Shown: positions 49,008 through 61,111 of the stretch, in pieces
Layout: every line of letters starts with the position of its first letter
How positions within the stretch are numbered: position 1 is the first letter of the stretch
Assembly: GCA_003667245.1 (NCBI GenBank)
Contig: RCNN01000048.1
Location: 1 to 64,000, forward strand
Direction: 5' to 3'
Source of the DNA: Heterostelium multicystogenum
Lineage: Eukaryota > Evosea > Eumycetozoa > Acytosteliales > Acytosteliaceae
Length of the DNA: 64,000 nt
Notes under the pieces: generated by a model
Seen by the model: only the letters and a program-made list of their open reading frames with translations
Databases searched by the model: none
Told to the model about the DNA's origin: nothing
Program-made: the position numbers and the translations under genes

Positions 49008-51788
49008 ATGGATGAAGATGATTGTATTATTTTGGACCAGGAATTCTTCCAAGAAATGAACGAAGGTAAGTTGTAAAAAAATGTAATATTGACAAATCTA
49101 GATGAATTTAAATTAATAAATTTAAAATCTTTAAGTAAAATTTATAATAATAAAAGTAAAGAAATTGTAAGGAATCAGAGGAGCAATCAACAAAGGAATC
49201 GAAATAAATCCAAACAAAAATCTAAAAACTTTGATATATTATCATCTGAATTACTAAATGGTTCAGTTCGACCCAAGTACCGAAGGGCTGAGAGAAGAGC
49301 TTATAATAGAAAAAGAAAGATGTAAGTTGATGAGAAAACCAAACAAGGAAGAATCTAAATTTATTATTAATAATAATTTTGTCAAGACAAAGAGAAGAAA
49401 ATTACTCCTATTCACTATTGTTAGAAGATAGAAAACGATCATTTCCAAAGGTCGGTACAAGAAGTGAATTCGGTACACTCAATACTGAGCTGGCACAATA
49501 TTTGGCTTCGAAAATTAAGAGACAATCTCAAGACTGATAGAATTGAGACACTTATCTTAAACTCTATTGTTGGTCTTCCTCTGAAATTTATCTTATTAGT
49601 TCACAATTTTTTGTCATTTGCTGAACTCATTCAACTGGCTCGTGTCTGGGAAAGAAATGATTGGCTAAAAACATACTTATCCACTTACTTTTCATACTAT
49701 GTGTATGCCACTTCAATGACAAGAACCCTTAGAGCTCAAAGGGAAAGTTCTTTGATTAGACCTCTTCAAGATAGGTACCTTCTACCGCTTTTTCAATTCA
49801 ATGGTAAAATAATAAGTGATTTTTTACCTGTTACTATAGCTCCATTAGATGACACTCTTGTCTTTTCATATACATCTATTGATACCTTTGTAACAAGTTT
49901 CCATGAGTTTAAAATCAATTTTCATTCGTTCTTTGCAAATGGCTCTTTGAAGAAGGTCACCTGGAAATCAAAAGACTTCAAAGTTGTAGTTGCAGGTGGC
50001 GCTGTATTAGCCTCTATTATTAGCACAAGTGCCAGGAATCAACTATATAAGTGTTACATTGCCAGCGAACAAGCTATCAGACCTCTTCCGTATATTGTTA
50101 AAAAATATATTAGATCATATTTAGAATACACTCCTGGCACATTTAACCACCAGACTAATACATACTTCAATTCTTCAATGTGGATGAAATCTGATATCAA
50201 CTTATACTTGGTTTCCAAAGATCCATCACTTCTACCAAATCAAATTCAACAGCTAGTCAATGAGATTGTATCCAGTATTCCTGTTTCATATCAAATCTTG
50301 CAAACAGATCAATCAATTACGATTCTACCACTCTATCCATATCGCCCAATTAAAATCTCAACAGAACTGCTTCGTGAGATTTCTGACCATATACTCTTTT
50401 GTGATCTCGATTGTACGTCATTTGTTTATGATCCAAGTGTCAACAATATCTTTACAACCACAAGAGGAATGTTATCATTAAGCACTAGATCCAACATAAT
50501 ATCCCCAAACCAAAGTGATATCGCTAAAAGAGTAGCAAAGTATACTTTAAGAGGGTTTAATACATCATGTATCTCGCTTTGTAACCATAATCCACGATGT
50601 GAAAAATCATTGGTGGGTGATATGAAACGAAGATTTAGATACCATGTTAATAGAATAGGCACTTTAGAAAAGCAAGAATTACCCTATGGTCCAAATATTG
50701 ATAGTGAGGAGCAGGTGAAAGAGGTTCTGAAAGAAATGAAAATTATACCACTTGAAAGTATAAGAGATATTGACAATGCTCTTCAAAGATCACCACCCAA
50801 GTGGAAATGTGGTACAACAAATAATTGCTTGCAGTGTAATATACCGATGGCATGGTATGTTGAAAAACATGTATCCATATGTAAAGATTGCAAATATCAA
50901 AACCAGCTCAAATGGGACCAGTGGGATACAGAGCTCTATAATGAAAAGGAGAGATATGCATTAATAACGGGTGCAACTACTAAAGTTGGATTTCAAACGG
51001 CACTGAGATTGTTGAAGTGTGGTTATCATGTCCTGATTACATCTAGATTTCCTCAAAATGCATATCTTAAATTTTCAGAGCTTCCAGAGCATGTCAAATG
51101 GATAGGAAGATTGAAGATTTATGGTATAGACTTCAGACATCTTCCATCAGTCAAAGAGTTCATTCAATATGTTTTAGAAACAATTCCTCGACTACATGTA
51201 TTGATCAACAATGCTTCAAAAACAACCATAAGATCTCCTGAGTATTATAGTTCAATATATGAAAAAGAAATTAAACTATCATCCAATCCCGAACTTAAAA
51301 TGGACCAAGTTTCAAAGAGAAATTTCTATTACTGGAATGGATCAATAATTGAACAATCCAATCAATTCCTTGCCACAACACCAAATGAACCGTCTGTAAA
51401 AGAAATGCTGGAGTTCCAATTGGTAAATGTAACAGTGCCGCTCATGTTGATTTCGCAACTACACCCCATAATGCTACCCAATGGTCAAACTATGAGCAGT
51501 ATGATAAACATGCAATGGTCTTATATCATCAATGTAGTTCAACCAGATGAAACCTTACTAGAATCTAATCCATATCATGTACAAACTAGAATGACTAAAA
51601 CTTCTATCAACATGATGGTCCATTCAATTTCGGAGAAACTGTTTCGCCAAAGAATTTTCATTTGCTCCGTTAATCCAGGGTCGACTGACAATGAATCTAT
51701 TCTTTCATCACAAGACTGTGCTGCCAGAATACTTGACCCAATCTACTCACATTCAAAAGACAACAATTTCCAACATGGTGTATTATAA
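49008..51788 (+). CDS. F-box-like / nucleotidyltransferase-like / short-chain dehydrogenase fusion
   Basis: Exon 1 is 49008-49065 (MDEDDCIILDQEFFQEM..) and exon 2 starts at 49102. Exon 2 is a basic Arg/Asn-rich segment (RRAERRAYNRKRK), joined across an intron near 49323-49430 to the 50-kDa-plus main frame with a likely slip near 49530. Residues after that read LPLKFILLVHNFLSFAELIQL, F-box-like. Then comes VVVAGGAVLASI with SDINLYLVSKDP, resembling the GG(x)9 and SDI-x-L pattern of nucleotidyltransferase-like domains. A Cys-rich knuckle follows (CLQCNIPMAWYVEKHVSICKDC). The last 280 residues are a Rossmann SDR: YALITGATTKVGFQTALRLL, YGIDFRHLPSVKEF and VLINNAS. The usual SDR Tyr of YxxxK is not present (QTRMTKTSINMM), as in a non-canonical SDR subgroup. 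The substrate is unknown. Confidence 0.68.
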
Positions 51789-52005
51789 TAAAATTTCAAA
51801 CAAAAGTTAAATAAGACTTGGTGTTTTGGTGGTCCATCAACAATAAATCCTTATAAATATTTCATTAATAAATTTTTGGGAACTGATCTTTGCTGAACCT
51901 CTCTTTTCCACAACCAGATTAATGGTGTTTTTCACTTAATTAATTTTGTCATTGTCCTAATTAGGTTGATCATAATATATAAGCATTGATATTCACAATT
52001 TCGAA

Positions 52006-53954
52006 ATGAGTGATCAATCAAGCACTACTACAACTACTACCAATAACAATAGCAACAATGAGATTAAAAAGCCATTGAATATAAATATTGGTATTATGGG
52101 TCATGTGGACAGTGGAAAGACAAGTCTTGCAAAAGCATTGAGCACTAGCCTATCCACTGCAGCGTTGGATAAGAGTCCAGCAAGTCAAGAGAGAGGAATT
52201 ACTTTGGATCTTGGGTTCTCTGCGTTTCAATCGGACATACCAGAGCGTTTGCAACAACATCCCGAAGTTATTGCAAACAAATATAACTATATACAATATA
52301 CACTTGTAGATTGTCCTGGTCATGCATCGCTAATTAAGACTATTATTGGTGGTACATATATCTTCATAGCTTACTATACTGTCTCAGTATTCATTATTAA
52401 CACTATAGCTAACTGTTAACTAAAGGATCACAAATCATTGATATGATGTTCTTGGTCATTGATATTACTAAAGGTATTCAAACACAGACAGCTGAGTGCA
52501 TTGTCATAGGTGAGATCACATGTAAGAAGGCCATTATCGTACTAAATAAAATCGACCAACTACCTGAAGAATCTAGACAAACTAAAATCGATACTGTAAG
52601 TAATAAATACGAGTGCTATTGGCCCAACTGACACAGGTCTAACCTATTGTGGAATGTAGATGATAAGCAAGCTAAAGAAGGTTTTGGAAAAAGACATGCT
52701 TTAAAGACTCCCCTATGTGCCTGTATCAGCTAATCCATCACCAGATTCACAAAATGTAGGTGGAGTAGTCAGACTCATCAAAGAGCTGTCAAACTACATT
52801 GAGGTACCAAAAAGAGATGACCAAGGACCATTCCTATTTGAATTCGATCATTGCTTTCAAATCAAGGGTCAAGGATCAGTTATGACAGGAACAGTACTTC
52901 GTGGATCAGTCGAAATCAACCAAAATATACAGATTCCTCAGCTAAATATTGAAAAGAAAGTAAAATCAATGCAGATGTTCCATAAACCAGTAAAGAGAGC
53001 TGTTCAAGGTGATCGATTGGGTATTTGCGTGACTCAACTCGACTCTAATCTCTTAGAGAGGGGCTTGCTCTGTTCCCCAAAGACAGTTCCACTGTTGAAT
53101 GGTGCCATTGTAGGAATTGAGAAAGTTAGATTCTACAAGAATGATATTAAAACCAAATCTCAGTTTCACGGTAGGCTCACTCCTCTAATTTCGTATTAGG
53201 CCACATGGATACTAACCAAACGATGCTCTAGTTACTATTGGACATTCAACAGTGATAGCAACAGCAATATTTTTTTGGAAATAAACAGCAAACAACAACA
53301 GACCCAACAGATCCGCCAGCTTTGGACAAATTATCAATGAATCAATTCAATCCAAAGACAAAACTATAGCTACCTAGAGAGTTTGAATGCAACCAGTCAA
53401 GAATATCCAGTTGGATCACAATATGCTTTGTTGACGTTTGAACATCCAGTGTTGTGCCCACTCAACAGCACAATTATTGGCTCAAAACTAGATGTCAATC
53501 TCGATACCTCGAGTTGTAGAATAGCATTCCACGGTGAATTGGTGGAAGGAATCGATGTAACAAACAAGCAGCTACTCAACAATCACCTGCAGATCTTCAA
53601 GATCAAAGTAAAGGAAGGACAAGTTGAGAGAATACACAGCGAATCAACTCTGATTGGCAAGAATATATTTGGAAAAGATACTGATTTATCAAAGTTTATT
53701 GGTATGAAAGTTACATTTGAAAATGGTAGGTACAACAACAAACGAATGCACCTGCTAAAGTTAAACTAACAATCGATGATCTTGTGAATATAGGTGTGAC
53801 TGGAGTGTTGGAGTCTGGATTTGGAAAAACTGGAAAGGTGAAGATTACGCTGGCCCCATCAGTTGATATAAATACAATTAAGATTGGCGATACATTTAAA
53901 CTACAGATGAAGAGAATGATATTTGATAAAGAAAAGAAGAATAAACAGGATTGA
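52006..53954 (+). CDS. eefsec: Selenocysteine-specific elongation factor eEFSec (SelB)
   Basis: eEFSec is the GTPase that delivers Sec-tRNA to UGA codons marked by a SECIS element. A Thr/Asn-rich leader precedes the G domain: NIGIMGHVDSGKTSL (G1), QERGITLDLGFSAF (G2), VDCPGHASLIKTIIGG (G3) and IIVLNKIDQLP (G4, NKID). Domains 2 and 3 show FDHCFQIKGQGSVMTGTVLR and GDRLGICVTQLD with LLERGLLCSP. The eEFSec-specific domain 4 part follows (CPLNSTIIGSKLDVNLDT, CRIAFHGELVEGID, STLIGKNIFGKDTDL, then VTGVLESGFGKTGKVKI and the C-terminal KRMIFDKEKK). Introns: 52352-52425, 52596-52659, and others near 53173-53231 and 53735-53793. Slips lie near 52690, 52715, 53270 and 53370. Confidence 0.93.
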
Positions 53955-54044
53955 TGATTGATTGCTATGTTATAACTAAATATTATTAAAATATTGGGAT
54001 TGTTGTTTATACAAATAATCTATCTAATTATTTATGATTCAGTC

Positions 54045-55245
54045 TTAAAGGACTGACTCTTCTTCTTGAGTATCATTTCCAACTGCTACACCAACATTAT
54101 TTTCGGCAATAGCTAAATTCTTGGCAATCTTGGCAACCTATAAATAACATTATGGCAAATATTAGTAATTGAACCAGCTGCAATGAATTGTTGTCAAAGA
54201 CACTTTACTTGATTATCGAGGAAATTGAATAGATGTCTTGATTTAATATTCTTGACGGCTTCTGCGTTGTTTGATGTGTATGCATTAATCAACTCTGCTG
54301 CTGTGGTACCCTCTTGACTGTGAAGGAAACTGGCATGTGTCAAAAACTCGTCATATCTTCTCTTTGCAGAGACGACGTCATCGATTGATAACAAAACAAC
54401 AATAACACTGAGACATGATTTGTTGAGATCATGAGTATTGTCCATCTTTACAAACATCTTATTCTGATTGATCAACTGTTCGACTGCTTCATTGTACATC
54501 TTATGTCTCAACAACATTGAAATGGTCAACTTGAATTTGTCACCTGACAAGTATTCTTTATCGTCAATATCAAGCATTTCACATGAATCCTTCAACAGCT
54601 CTAGTGCCTTAGCAACATCTGTCTTTTCAAGCAACCTAAAAGATACACCATACTGTCAATACAGTGAAACAGAGTCGAATTCAAACCTACTTACATAGCA
54701 GCTTTAGTCATAGTATCTGCAGCAGTAGATGAGTTACCATTGATTCTATATATTTTACTTGCTTCAATGAGCAATTCTATGGACTCTTCTTGATTATTCA
54801 ATTCCTTTGCCATTGCAGAAGCTGATTCATAACTCATTGCAGCCAATGTATATCTATTTCAATTGCATTTGCATTATCATTAGCCATTATTACTGATTTA
54901 TAATAGATGATATACATACACATCCATATTCTTTTGACACAAAGCAAGTCTAGTGAAACAGTATTTAGCCAAATCATAGAGTTTGCATGTTCTATAGTTC
55001 TTTGCAGCCTTTCATATGCAATAGCAGCATTGTCCCAATCACATTTCCATCGAAGCAATGTCTTTGTAGTTCTAATATAAATGAATTAATAATGATTTAA
55101 TGAGATTTCTTAATTCTATGCTATGTGTAACATAGAATGATTCCTATTTGTCGGATTCGTTCGAATCGTCAACCTACAACTTATCACCCTCCTTCATCAT
55201 AGCATCGGCCTCCTTCTTCTTAGCTTCAATCATTTTTTCAGACAT
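54045..55245 (-). CDS. snpC: Gamma-SNAP, NSF attachment protein
   Basis: SNAP proteins recruit NSF to SNARE complexes for disassembly after membrane fusion. ATG 55245 begins MSEKMIEAKKKEADAM, with an intron after KEGDKL, then TTKTLLRWKCDWDNAAIAYE, SASAMAKELNNQEESIELL and IYRINGNSSTAADTMTKAAM. Exon 54194-54624 is DVAKALELLKDSCEMLDI, then YNEAVEQLINQNKMF and FLTHASFLHSQEGTTAAEL. The last exon (to 54045) encodes VAKIAKNLAIAENNVGVAV. The helical-repeat order and the KWK/RWK-D-D-A motif fit gamma-SNAP rather than alpha-SNAP (no C-terminal DDDLL-type ending). Five introns of about 60-130 bp are inferred. It is convergent with eefsec, with 90 bp between the stops. Confidence 0.83.
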
Positions 55246-55941
55246 TTTTTAATGGTTTCTTCGTAATAATACTATACTATTATATAACCAACTTTGCTAT
55301 TTCTTTATGTATATATATATAATGTAACTAACAAAATGAATGAAAGAAAGAATGAATTAAAGTTGCATCAAAAAAACAACAATGTGAATGTAAAAATAAA
55401 TTAATATTAGATTTTATTGAAATCTATTTGTTCAAACTCTTTGGGAACTTTTTGCTGACAAGTGGTATTTATCGTCAACAAAAACACAATTTACAACACA
55501 CACAAGTCTGTTTTCATAAAGATTATCTAGATCGAACTCTTTTGTTATTATTTTTATTATTGCTATTGTAAGGTAATAAGTTTTATTATTATCATTTATA
55601 TTTTCTTAGCTTTACCAAAACTTATAAAGACAATCATAGAATCATTATACATTCTAAACTCATCCAAATATATAAATAAAATAAGAATTGAGAATTTGAG
55701 AATTCAATCTAAAGAAGAGAAGAGAAGAGAAGAGGAGGATATAGTATGCGAATATGCGATGGATGATGATGGTATCCAAAATAAATTAAATTATATTAAT
55801 AAATAAAATAGTTTAGTTATATATTATCAACACACCACACCACACAACACAACAGTACGCATCCCAACAAAATATAGATCGTGTGTTTGTGTGTCTATGC
55901 GTATGAATAATAAAAAATAGATTCGATTGATTGATATTTAA

Positions 55942-55976
<35 letters not shown>

Positions 55977-56777
55977 ATTATTATTTATTTGATATATTTG
56001 CAGTATGATTGTTTTTTGGTATGAATTTTATTTTATTTATGCATAAATAAAGGTAAAAATACCTTTGATAAAAGTTATCCTGGTTAAGATTGGGATTCCG
56101 CCATCGTTATCCACTAACAAACGACTAATCAATATTCAAAAAATAGAGTTTTTAGATTTTTTTTCCCATGCAAAATATATTTTCAAATTATTTTTGATAT
56201 TTTTTTGTTGTTGTTTTTGACAAACAGCTCAGTAAAATTCTGATGAATATTTTTTCATTCCATCTTACGGAGAAGGATATAATTATCTTATTTTAATATT
56301 ATCGAATAACTTATCATCTCACCATCAACATCTCTCTATTTAATAATAGATAACTAGTTTTAATAATACATTCGTTCAATCGTTCGTTCGTTCTTTCGTT
56401 TATTCATTGCTTAGATCGATATTAATAGTTAGATAGTAGATTGATTAAAGTTGTTTAGATATATATTTATAGTATTTATTTTACTTAGATATATATATAT
56501 ATATTTTATTTGTAATTTTATATTAGTATCAAAACAAAGTCTTTGTTATTAAAGATCGTTGGTTAATCAAACAAGTTGTATTTATTGCTTGTTGTTGTTT
56601 TTTTTAAAAAGTTTTAAAAAACAGACGAACCGAAAACCAAAGGACGTAAATTCAAAATAAAATCTAATCTAAACTATTCTGCCCAGAGTTTACATTACCT
56701 ATAATATAATATAGTAGAAGTAATAGTAGTAGTAGTATTACCATCAATAGTAGTAATAGTAGTATAGTAAATTAATA
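55246..56777. other. Intergenic, AT-rich; long upstream region of the transporter gene
   Basis: About 1.5 kb between divergent genes. It includes an ATT microsatellite (about 55942-55985), CACAC-rich segments (55829-55850), GTTCGTTC repeats (56378-56400) and GTAGTA repeats just before the start codon. No coding-like segment is seen. Confidence 0.6.
55942..55985. repeat. (AAT/ATT)n microsatellite with inverted halves
   Basis: AAT triplets followed by ATT triplets form a self-complementary AT-only stretch. Confidence 0.85.
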
Positions 56778-59135
56778 ATGGGTAAATCAAAAGATGAAAC
56801 CAGTGAACCACTTTTAGGTGGTGACAAGTCTGGAAGTGGAAATCAAAGTAACCCATATAGTTTTATGTATCCTGGAAAGGGACAACAGTCACAATTGAGA
56901 TTGTCATCCGATGGTAGCGATCTACCAAATGTACTCTCAACTTCATACCAGAATATGGCCGTCAATGGAGAATCATCTTCGAATATCAATCGCACCGTCG
57001 GTGGTGACGACGAATCACCGTTGATCGGTACCACCGACGAGAACTTGAATCTCGGTGGATTGCCAACTAAAGTAAAGAAAATCGACGGTACATCCGAGCA
57101 TAAGATTGGTCAGCTTTTGGCAACTGCCATTTGCGGTAACGATGTAAGTACCTACGCTACCGGTTGATGTCATTTAGGGTGGTCTCGCTAATCGTTACAA
57201 CAACAACAACAACTATCATTTTAGATTACATCAAGTATTTTTTATACATCTAGTTTATGTACAGCAGCAGCAGGAATGTATGCGCCAATTTCTCTGTTGA
57301 TTGTATGTTTTGTTTTATATTTGTTTAGAAAGGTATACGGTGAGGTCGGTAGCGCGTTGCCACTCAACGGTGGTGCTTACAATGTACTTTTGAACACCAC
57401 ATCCAAACATATTGCCTCTTTGGCCGCTGCCCTCACTTTGATTTCTTACGTCGCCACTGCTGTAGTCAGTGCCTTCACTGCCATGAAATACTTTGAAGGT
57501 TTGGTGCCAAGTATCAGTGACAAGCCATCGACTGTTGTGTTGCTGGCAATTTTCGCAGCACTCAATCTTATTGGTATTGGTGAGTCTGCCATTGTCGCTT
57601 TTATCATCTTTGTCTTCCACATGATTACATTGTTGATATTGGTCTTTGGTGGATATGGTATCTTCTTTTACAAGCGTGACTGGACAGTGTTCCTCGACAA
57701 TATCCACGGAATCACTCCACCAAACTTAATGCCCGGTAACAGCTCAGATTCCTGCACATCAGACTCCTTCTCATGGAAAGGAAACAACTTTGCTTACAAC
57801 ATTTTCTTTGGTTTCGGTGCAGCTATGCTTGGTGTCACTGGTTTCGAGACTTCATCCAACTTCATTGAGCAACAAGAAAAGGGTGTCTTCCCAAAGACCC
57901 TCCGTAATATGTGGGCAATCGTCACATTCTTCAATCCACTCATTGGAATGTTGAATCTCTTGTTCCTTCACATCTGTGAGATCGCTGGAAGTACCGATGG
58001 TGGTGTATTGGCCACTGTAGCCAAGAAGTCACTTGGAGAATGGTTTGCCATTTGGATCTCCATCGATGCTTGTCTCGTATTGTCTGGATCTGTCATTACC
58101 AGTTACGTAGGTGTCATTGGTCTCGTACGTAGAATGGCACTCGATCGTTGTCTTCCACAGTTCCTTCTCCTCGAGAATCCATGGAGAAAGACCAACCACT
58201 TCATCATTGTGTTATTCTTCTGCATCTGTACATCACTATTTATTTTGTCTGGTTTCGACACCACTGTATTGGCTGGTGTTTACACAATTGCTTTCTTGGG
58301 TGTAATGAGTCTATTCGCCGTTGGTAATATGTTATTGAAGTACAAGGTAAGTTGATAGTAAAGCATTCATTATTATTGTCGTTACCTACTAATCACAAAA
58401 CAACTCAATCATCATCATCATAACTACAGAGATCTAGTTTGAGAAGAGAAATCAAGTCACCATGGTTGGGTGTTATTTTCTCTCTATGTTTCGTACTTAC
58501 TGCCTTGGTTGCCAATATCATGAATGACCCAGACACAGTCGCCTATTTCGCTATCTATTTCGTTGTCACTGCTTTGATTATCATGGTTATGTTTGTCCGT
58601 GCAAAGTATGTTGAAATCCTAACCATTGAGACGACTCTAAGAGGAATAGCAACTAACATTTTCCACCATCTCCTACAGATTGCTAAAGATGATCTTGTAC
58701 TTCTCATTGATTCTTTTGAAGAAGTTCAGAAGACCAAGAGAAAGATTGGCTAACTGGATTGGAAAGGCAATCACTAAAATCAACTCACAATCAGTAGTAT
58801 TCTTTGCATCGAAGGAGGATCCTGCATATTTGAACAAGGCCATCCTTTACATCAGAGACAATGAACAAACCAACTGGATTCGTATCGTTCATTGCTACGA
58901 CTCTGAAAATCCACCCTCAAACATCGCCGAGAACGTTGCATTTTTGGATAAGATCTATCCAAAAATCCGTATCGATTTGATTACCGTCGCCTCACCATTT
59001 ACTTCACAAGTCGTCGAAAAACTTTCTGAAACATTAGACGTACCAAAGAACTTTATGTTTATCGCATGTCCGAAATCACATCTCCCACTCACTATTGGAG
59101 AGTTAGGTGGTGTTAGAATGATCACATTTTATTAA
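56778..59135 (+). CDS. APC-superfamily amino acid/polyamine transporter with extra cytosolic domain
   Basis: The N-terminal 120 residues are polar and Ser/Gly-rich (MGKSKDETSEPLLGGDKSGS). Intron 57144-57224 falls right after AICGND, and the membrane region begins ITSSIFYTSSLCTAAAGMYA, the APC helix-1 pattern. It continues FRKVYGEVGSALPLNGGAYN (helix 2 glycine motif), SLAAALTLISYVATAVVSAF, FAALNLIGIGESAIVAF and FGFGAAMLGVTGFETSSNF. About twelve helices are visible. Intron 58347-58429 precedes SLRREIKSPWLGVIFSLCF. After the last helix, about 150 residues (IVHCYDSENPPSNIAENVAF; FMFIACPKSHLPLTIGELGG) look like an alpha/beta cytosolic domain, possibly UspA-like as in some bacterial APC proteins. 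One slip lies near 58745. The substrate is not predictable. Confidence 0.85.
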
Positions 59136-59302
59136 ATCAATGATAATGTGTCGACATACCATAATAACATCACATCATAACAACTAACAACAATATAAAA
59201 TGATAATAACTAACCAACTAGTTAAATAAACAAAGAACGAATACTTTTATTTTATTATCCCTTATCATATTATTATCATATCATATCATATCAATATCTT
59301 TA

Positions 59303-59946
59303 TTATAGGTGATAAGATTCTATGTTGTCATTCTCATCAAAGTGAAACACACAATCCATCTTAACTTTGAAATGATTCTCTTTGAGATGTGTAAACCATA
59401 TCTTGAAGTCAGGCCACATCTTATCAAATGGCATAGTTTCTTGGTTTTTAACACTTCCACCATGATCATCGTCGTCATCGACGTTGAACCACTTTGGTTT
59501 CATCTCCTCTGTCTCTGTAAGCTCACCTGTCCAACCAGTTACGACAAAGACATGATTCTCTAGGTTTTCCATAGGTGTACCTTTGTACTTTGGATTCTTG
59601 TAATGGAAATGTATTTTGCCACTTGATCAATCAACTTTATTAACAACTTGCACGCACGCTTCTAAACCATCAAGCAAGGATCACTGCAACTATCTAAAGC
59701 ACACTCTCAAAATAGATAGTATAGATCGATCGTAATATTTTATACATACACACTGTACATTGTTGTTGGTGTCAAACCAAATTCCTCTTTAGCCTCTCTG
59801 ATTGCACCTTCTTCGACAGTCTCATTTGGCTCTACTTTGCCACCACAGCCATCCCATTTTCCTGCACCAAAGCCTCGTTTTTTAAGACCTAAAAGGACTT
59901 CTTTGTTGTTGTTTCTTAAGAATAAGCACAAGTTTACAAGTTTCAT
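59303..59946 (-). CDS. nudt1: MTH1/NUDT1-type oxidized nucleotide hydrolase
   Basis: MTH1 sanitises 8-oxo-dGTP and related nucleotides. Exons 59750-59946 and 59303-59621 with intron 59622-59749 join in frame to 171 residues. The Nudix box is complete: G-K-V-E-P-N-E-T-V-E-E-G-A-I-REAKEEFGL, with the GX5EX7REUXEEXGU consensus satisfied. Preceding it, LLGLKKRGFGAGKWDGCGGK matches the MTH1 signature. The C-terminal half has HVFVVTGWTGE, EMKPKWFNVDD and FDKMWPDFKIWF, as in human MTH1, where the equivalent Asp and Trp residues bind the oxidised base. An Asp run and a loop make it slightly longer than the 156-residue human protein. No frame error. Confidence 0.92.
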
Positions 59947-60055
59947 TATTCACTTAAAAGAGTTTCTTTGATTCGAATTAAAAGGAACAGCAAATTTGAT
60001 CAAAACGAACCAGCAATTGGTCGGACTGTAAAAATTCCACTCATGTTTATTTTTC

Positions 60056-60586
60056 CTAATTGGCATTAGCAGAGTAGCACCATCCATCAGAATACAATTG
60101 TAACCAGTATACTGTATGAACTTCTGGATGGTTGTTGACTGCAGTTAGTTTACTCATTTGGGCGTGCACTCCCATGTTTGTCACATCATGTCTTAAAAGG
60201 TTATGGGGAGCTTCCATGAAAATATCTATCATCTTCTGGTCTGACACATCGTTGTAGGTCCATGCCATATTTTCTGTGAAAGTGGTAAAGGTGTCTTGAC
60301 CATATTCGTAAATCTTATTGTGGAGGAGAAGATACCTATCTTCGATTCTATTTTTATCGATTGTCATTTCCGCAACAAATTTAGCAGCATCATTTAAGCA
60401 TTTACTTTCTTGGAGTTCGGCAAGGCCACTCTTTCTTCTTTCTTGATTCACCAATTCGACATGCCTCGTTGAATTAAAATCCACTGGATTTTTAAATGAA
60501 CTCATATCCATTAAATTCATATCTCCATACAAAACATGAATATTTATTAAAACAAATACTATTATTATTATTAATTTTTTAATCAT
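60056..60586 (-). CDS. Secreted CAP (SCP/PR-1-like) domain protein
   Basis: One exon of 176 residues with an N-terminal signal peptide (KKLIIIIVFVLINIHVLYG). The CAP fold is shown by VELVNQERRKSGLAELQESK (helix 1), LNDAAKFVAEMTI, TENMAWTYNDVSD and MEAPHNLLRHDVTNMGVHAQ. The last corresponds to the SPGH..N..NP....GVG motif of bacterial-type CAP proteins (YkwD-like) rather than animal CRISPs. It then ends VYWLQLYSDGWCYSA. CAP proteins are extracellular and often bind sterols or lipids, or act in secreted defence; which applies here is unknown. It is intact and divergent from the downstream ComC-like gene. Confidence 0.85.
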   Translation of the reverse strand: MIKKLIIIIVFVLINIHVLYGDMNLMDMSSFKNPVDFNSTRHVELVNQERRKSGLAELQESKCLNDAAKFVAEMTIDKNRIEDRYLLLHNKIYEYGQDTFTTFTENMAWTYNDVSDQKMIDIFMEAPHNLLRHDVTNMGVHAQMSKLTAVNNHPEVHTVYWLQLYSDGWCYSANAN

Positions 60587-61111
60587 AATTTATTATGGAT
60601 AAAATATATAGATACTATTAACTAAAAAATATCTTGATCATCAATATATTTATACTGATCATCCATCTGCATCTGGATATCGATCAATCTACCACAATAT
60701 TTCTAATCACATTATTTTCATACAACTACCCACATATTACAAAAATATATATATTTATCTACAATAAAATGAGTTTCACAATAGATTGATTGTAGAATCA
60801 TTGTAAGGTATATAGAAAATTCAACTTGTAATTATTTTTTGTATATAGGATTCGTGAATCCTAAATAAATAAATGTAATTTTTGTTTTTACAATTTATCT
60901 TTATTATTAGTATTTTAATATATCAAATAAGATGATGGTACTTTACAGAGTGGGACCAAGTTCAGAAAAAATCATGATCTTGGTTGTAAATGAAAAATCA
61001 AAATTGATCAAAAAAATAAATATCTAGTTTTGTTGGGGCCACTTAGTTTATGCTGATTATGGGTATTTGAGTTATATTTTTACATCTACCTATAGTAGAA
61101 TCAAATAACAA
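60587..61111. other. Divergent intergenic region
   Basis: About 525 bp of AT-rich sequence between the secreted CAP gene and the ComC-like gene, probably both promoters. Nothing else is seen. Confidence 0.55.

Noticed and set aside
55140..55180. Segment with TTCGTTCGAATCG resembling a tRNA B box
   Set aside because: It lies in an intron of the gamma-SNAP gene, and no cloverleaf can be formed around it.
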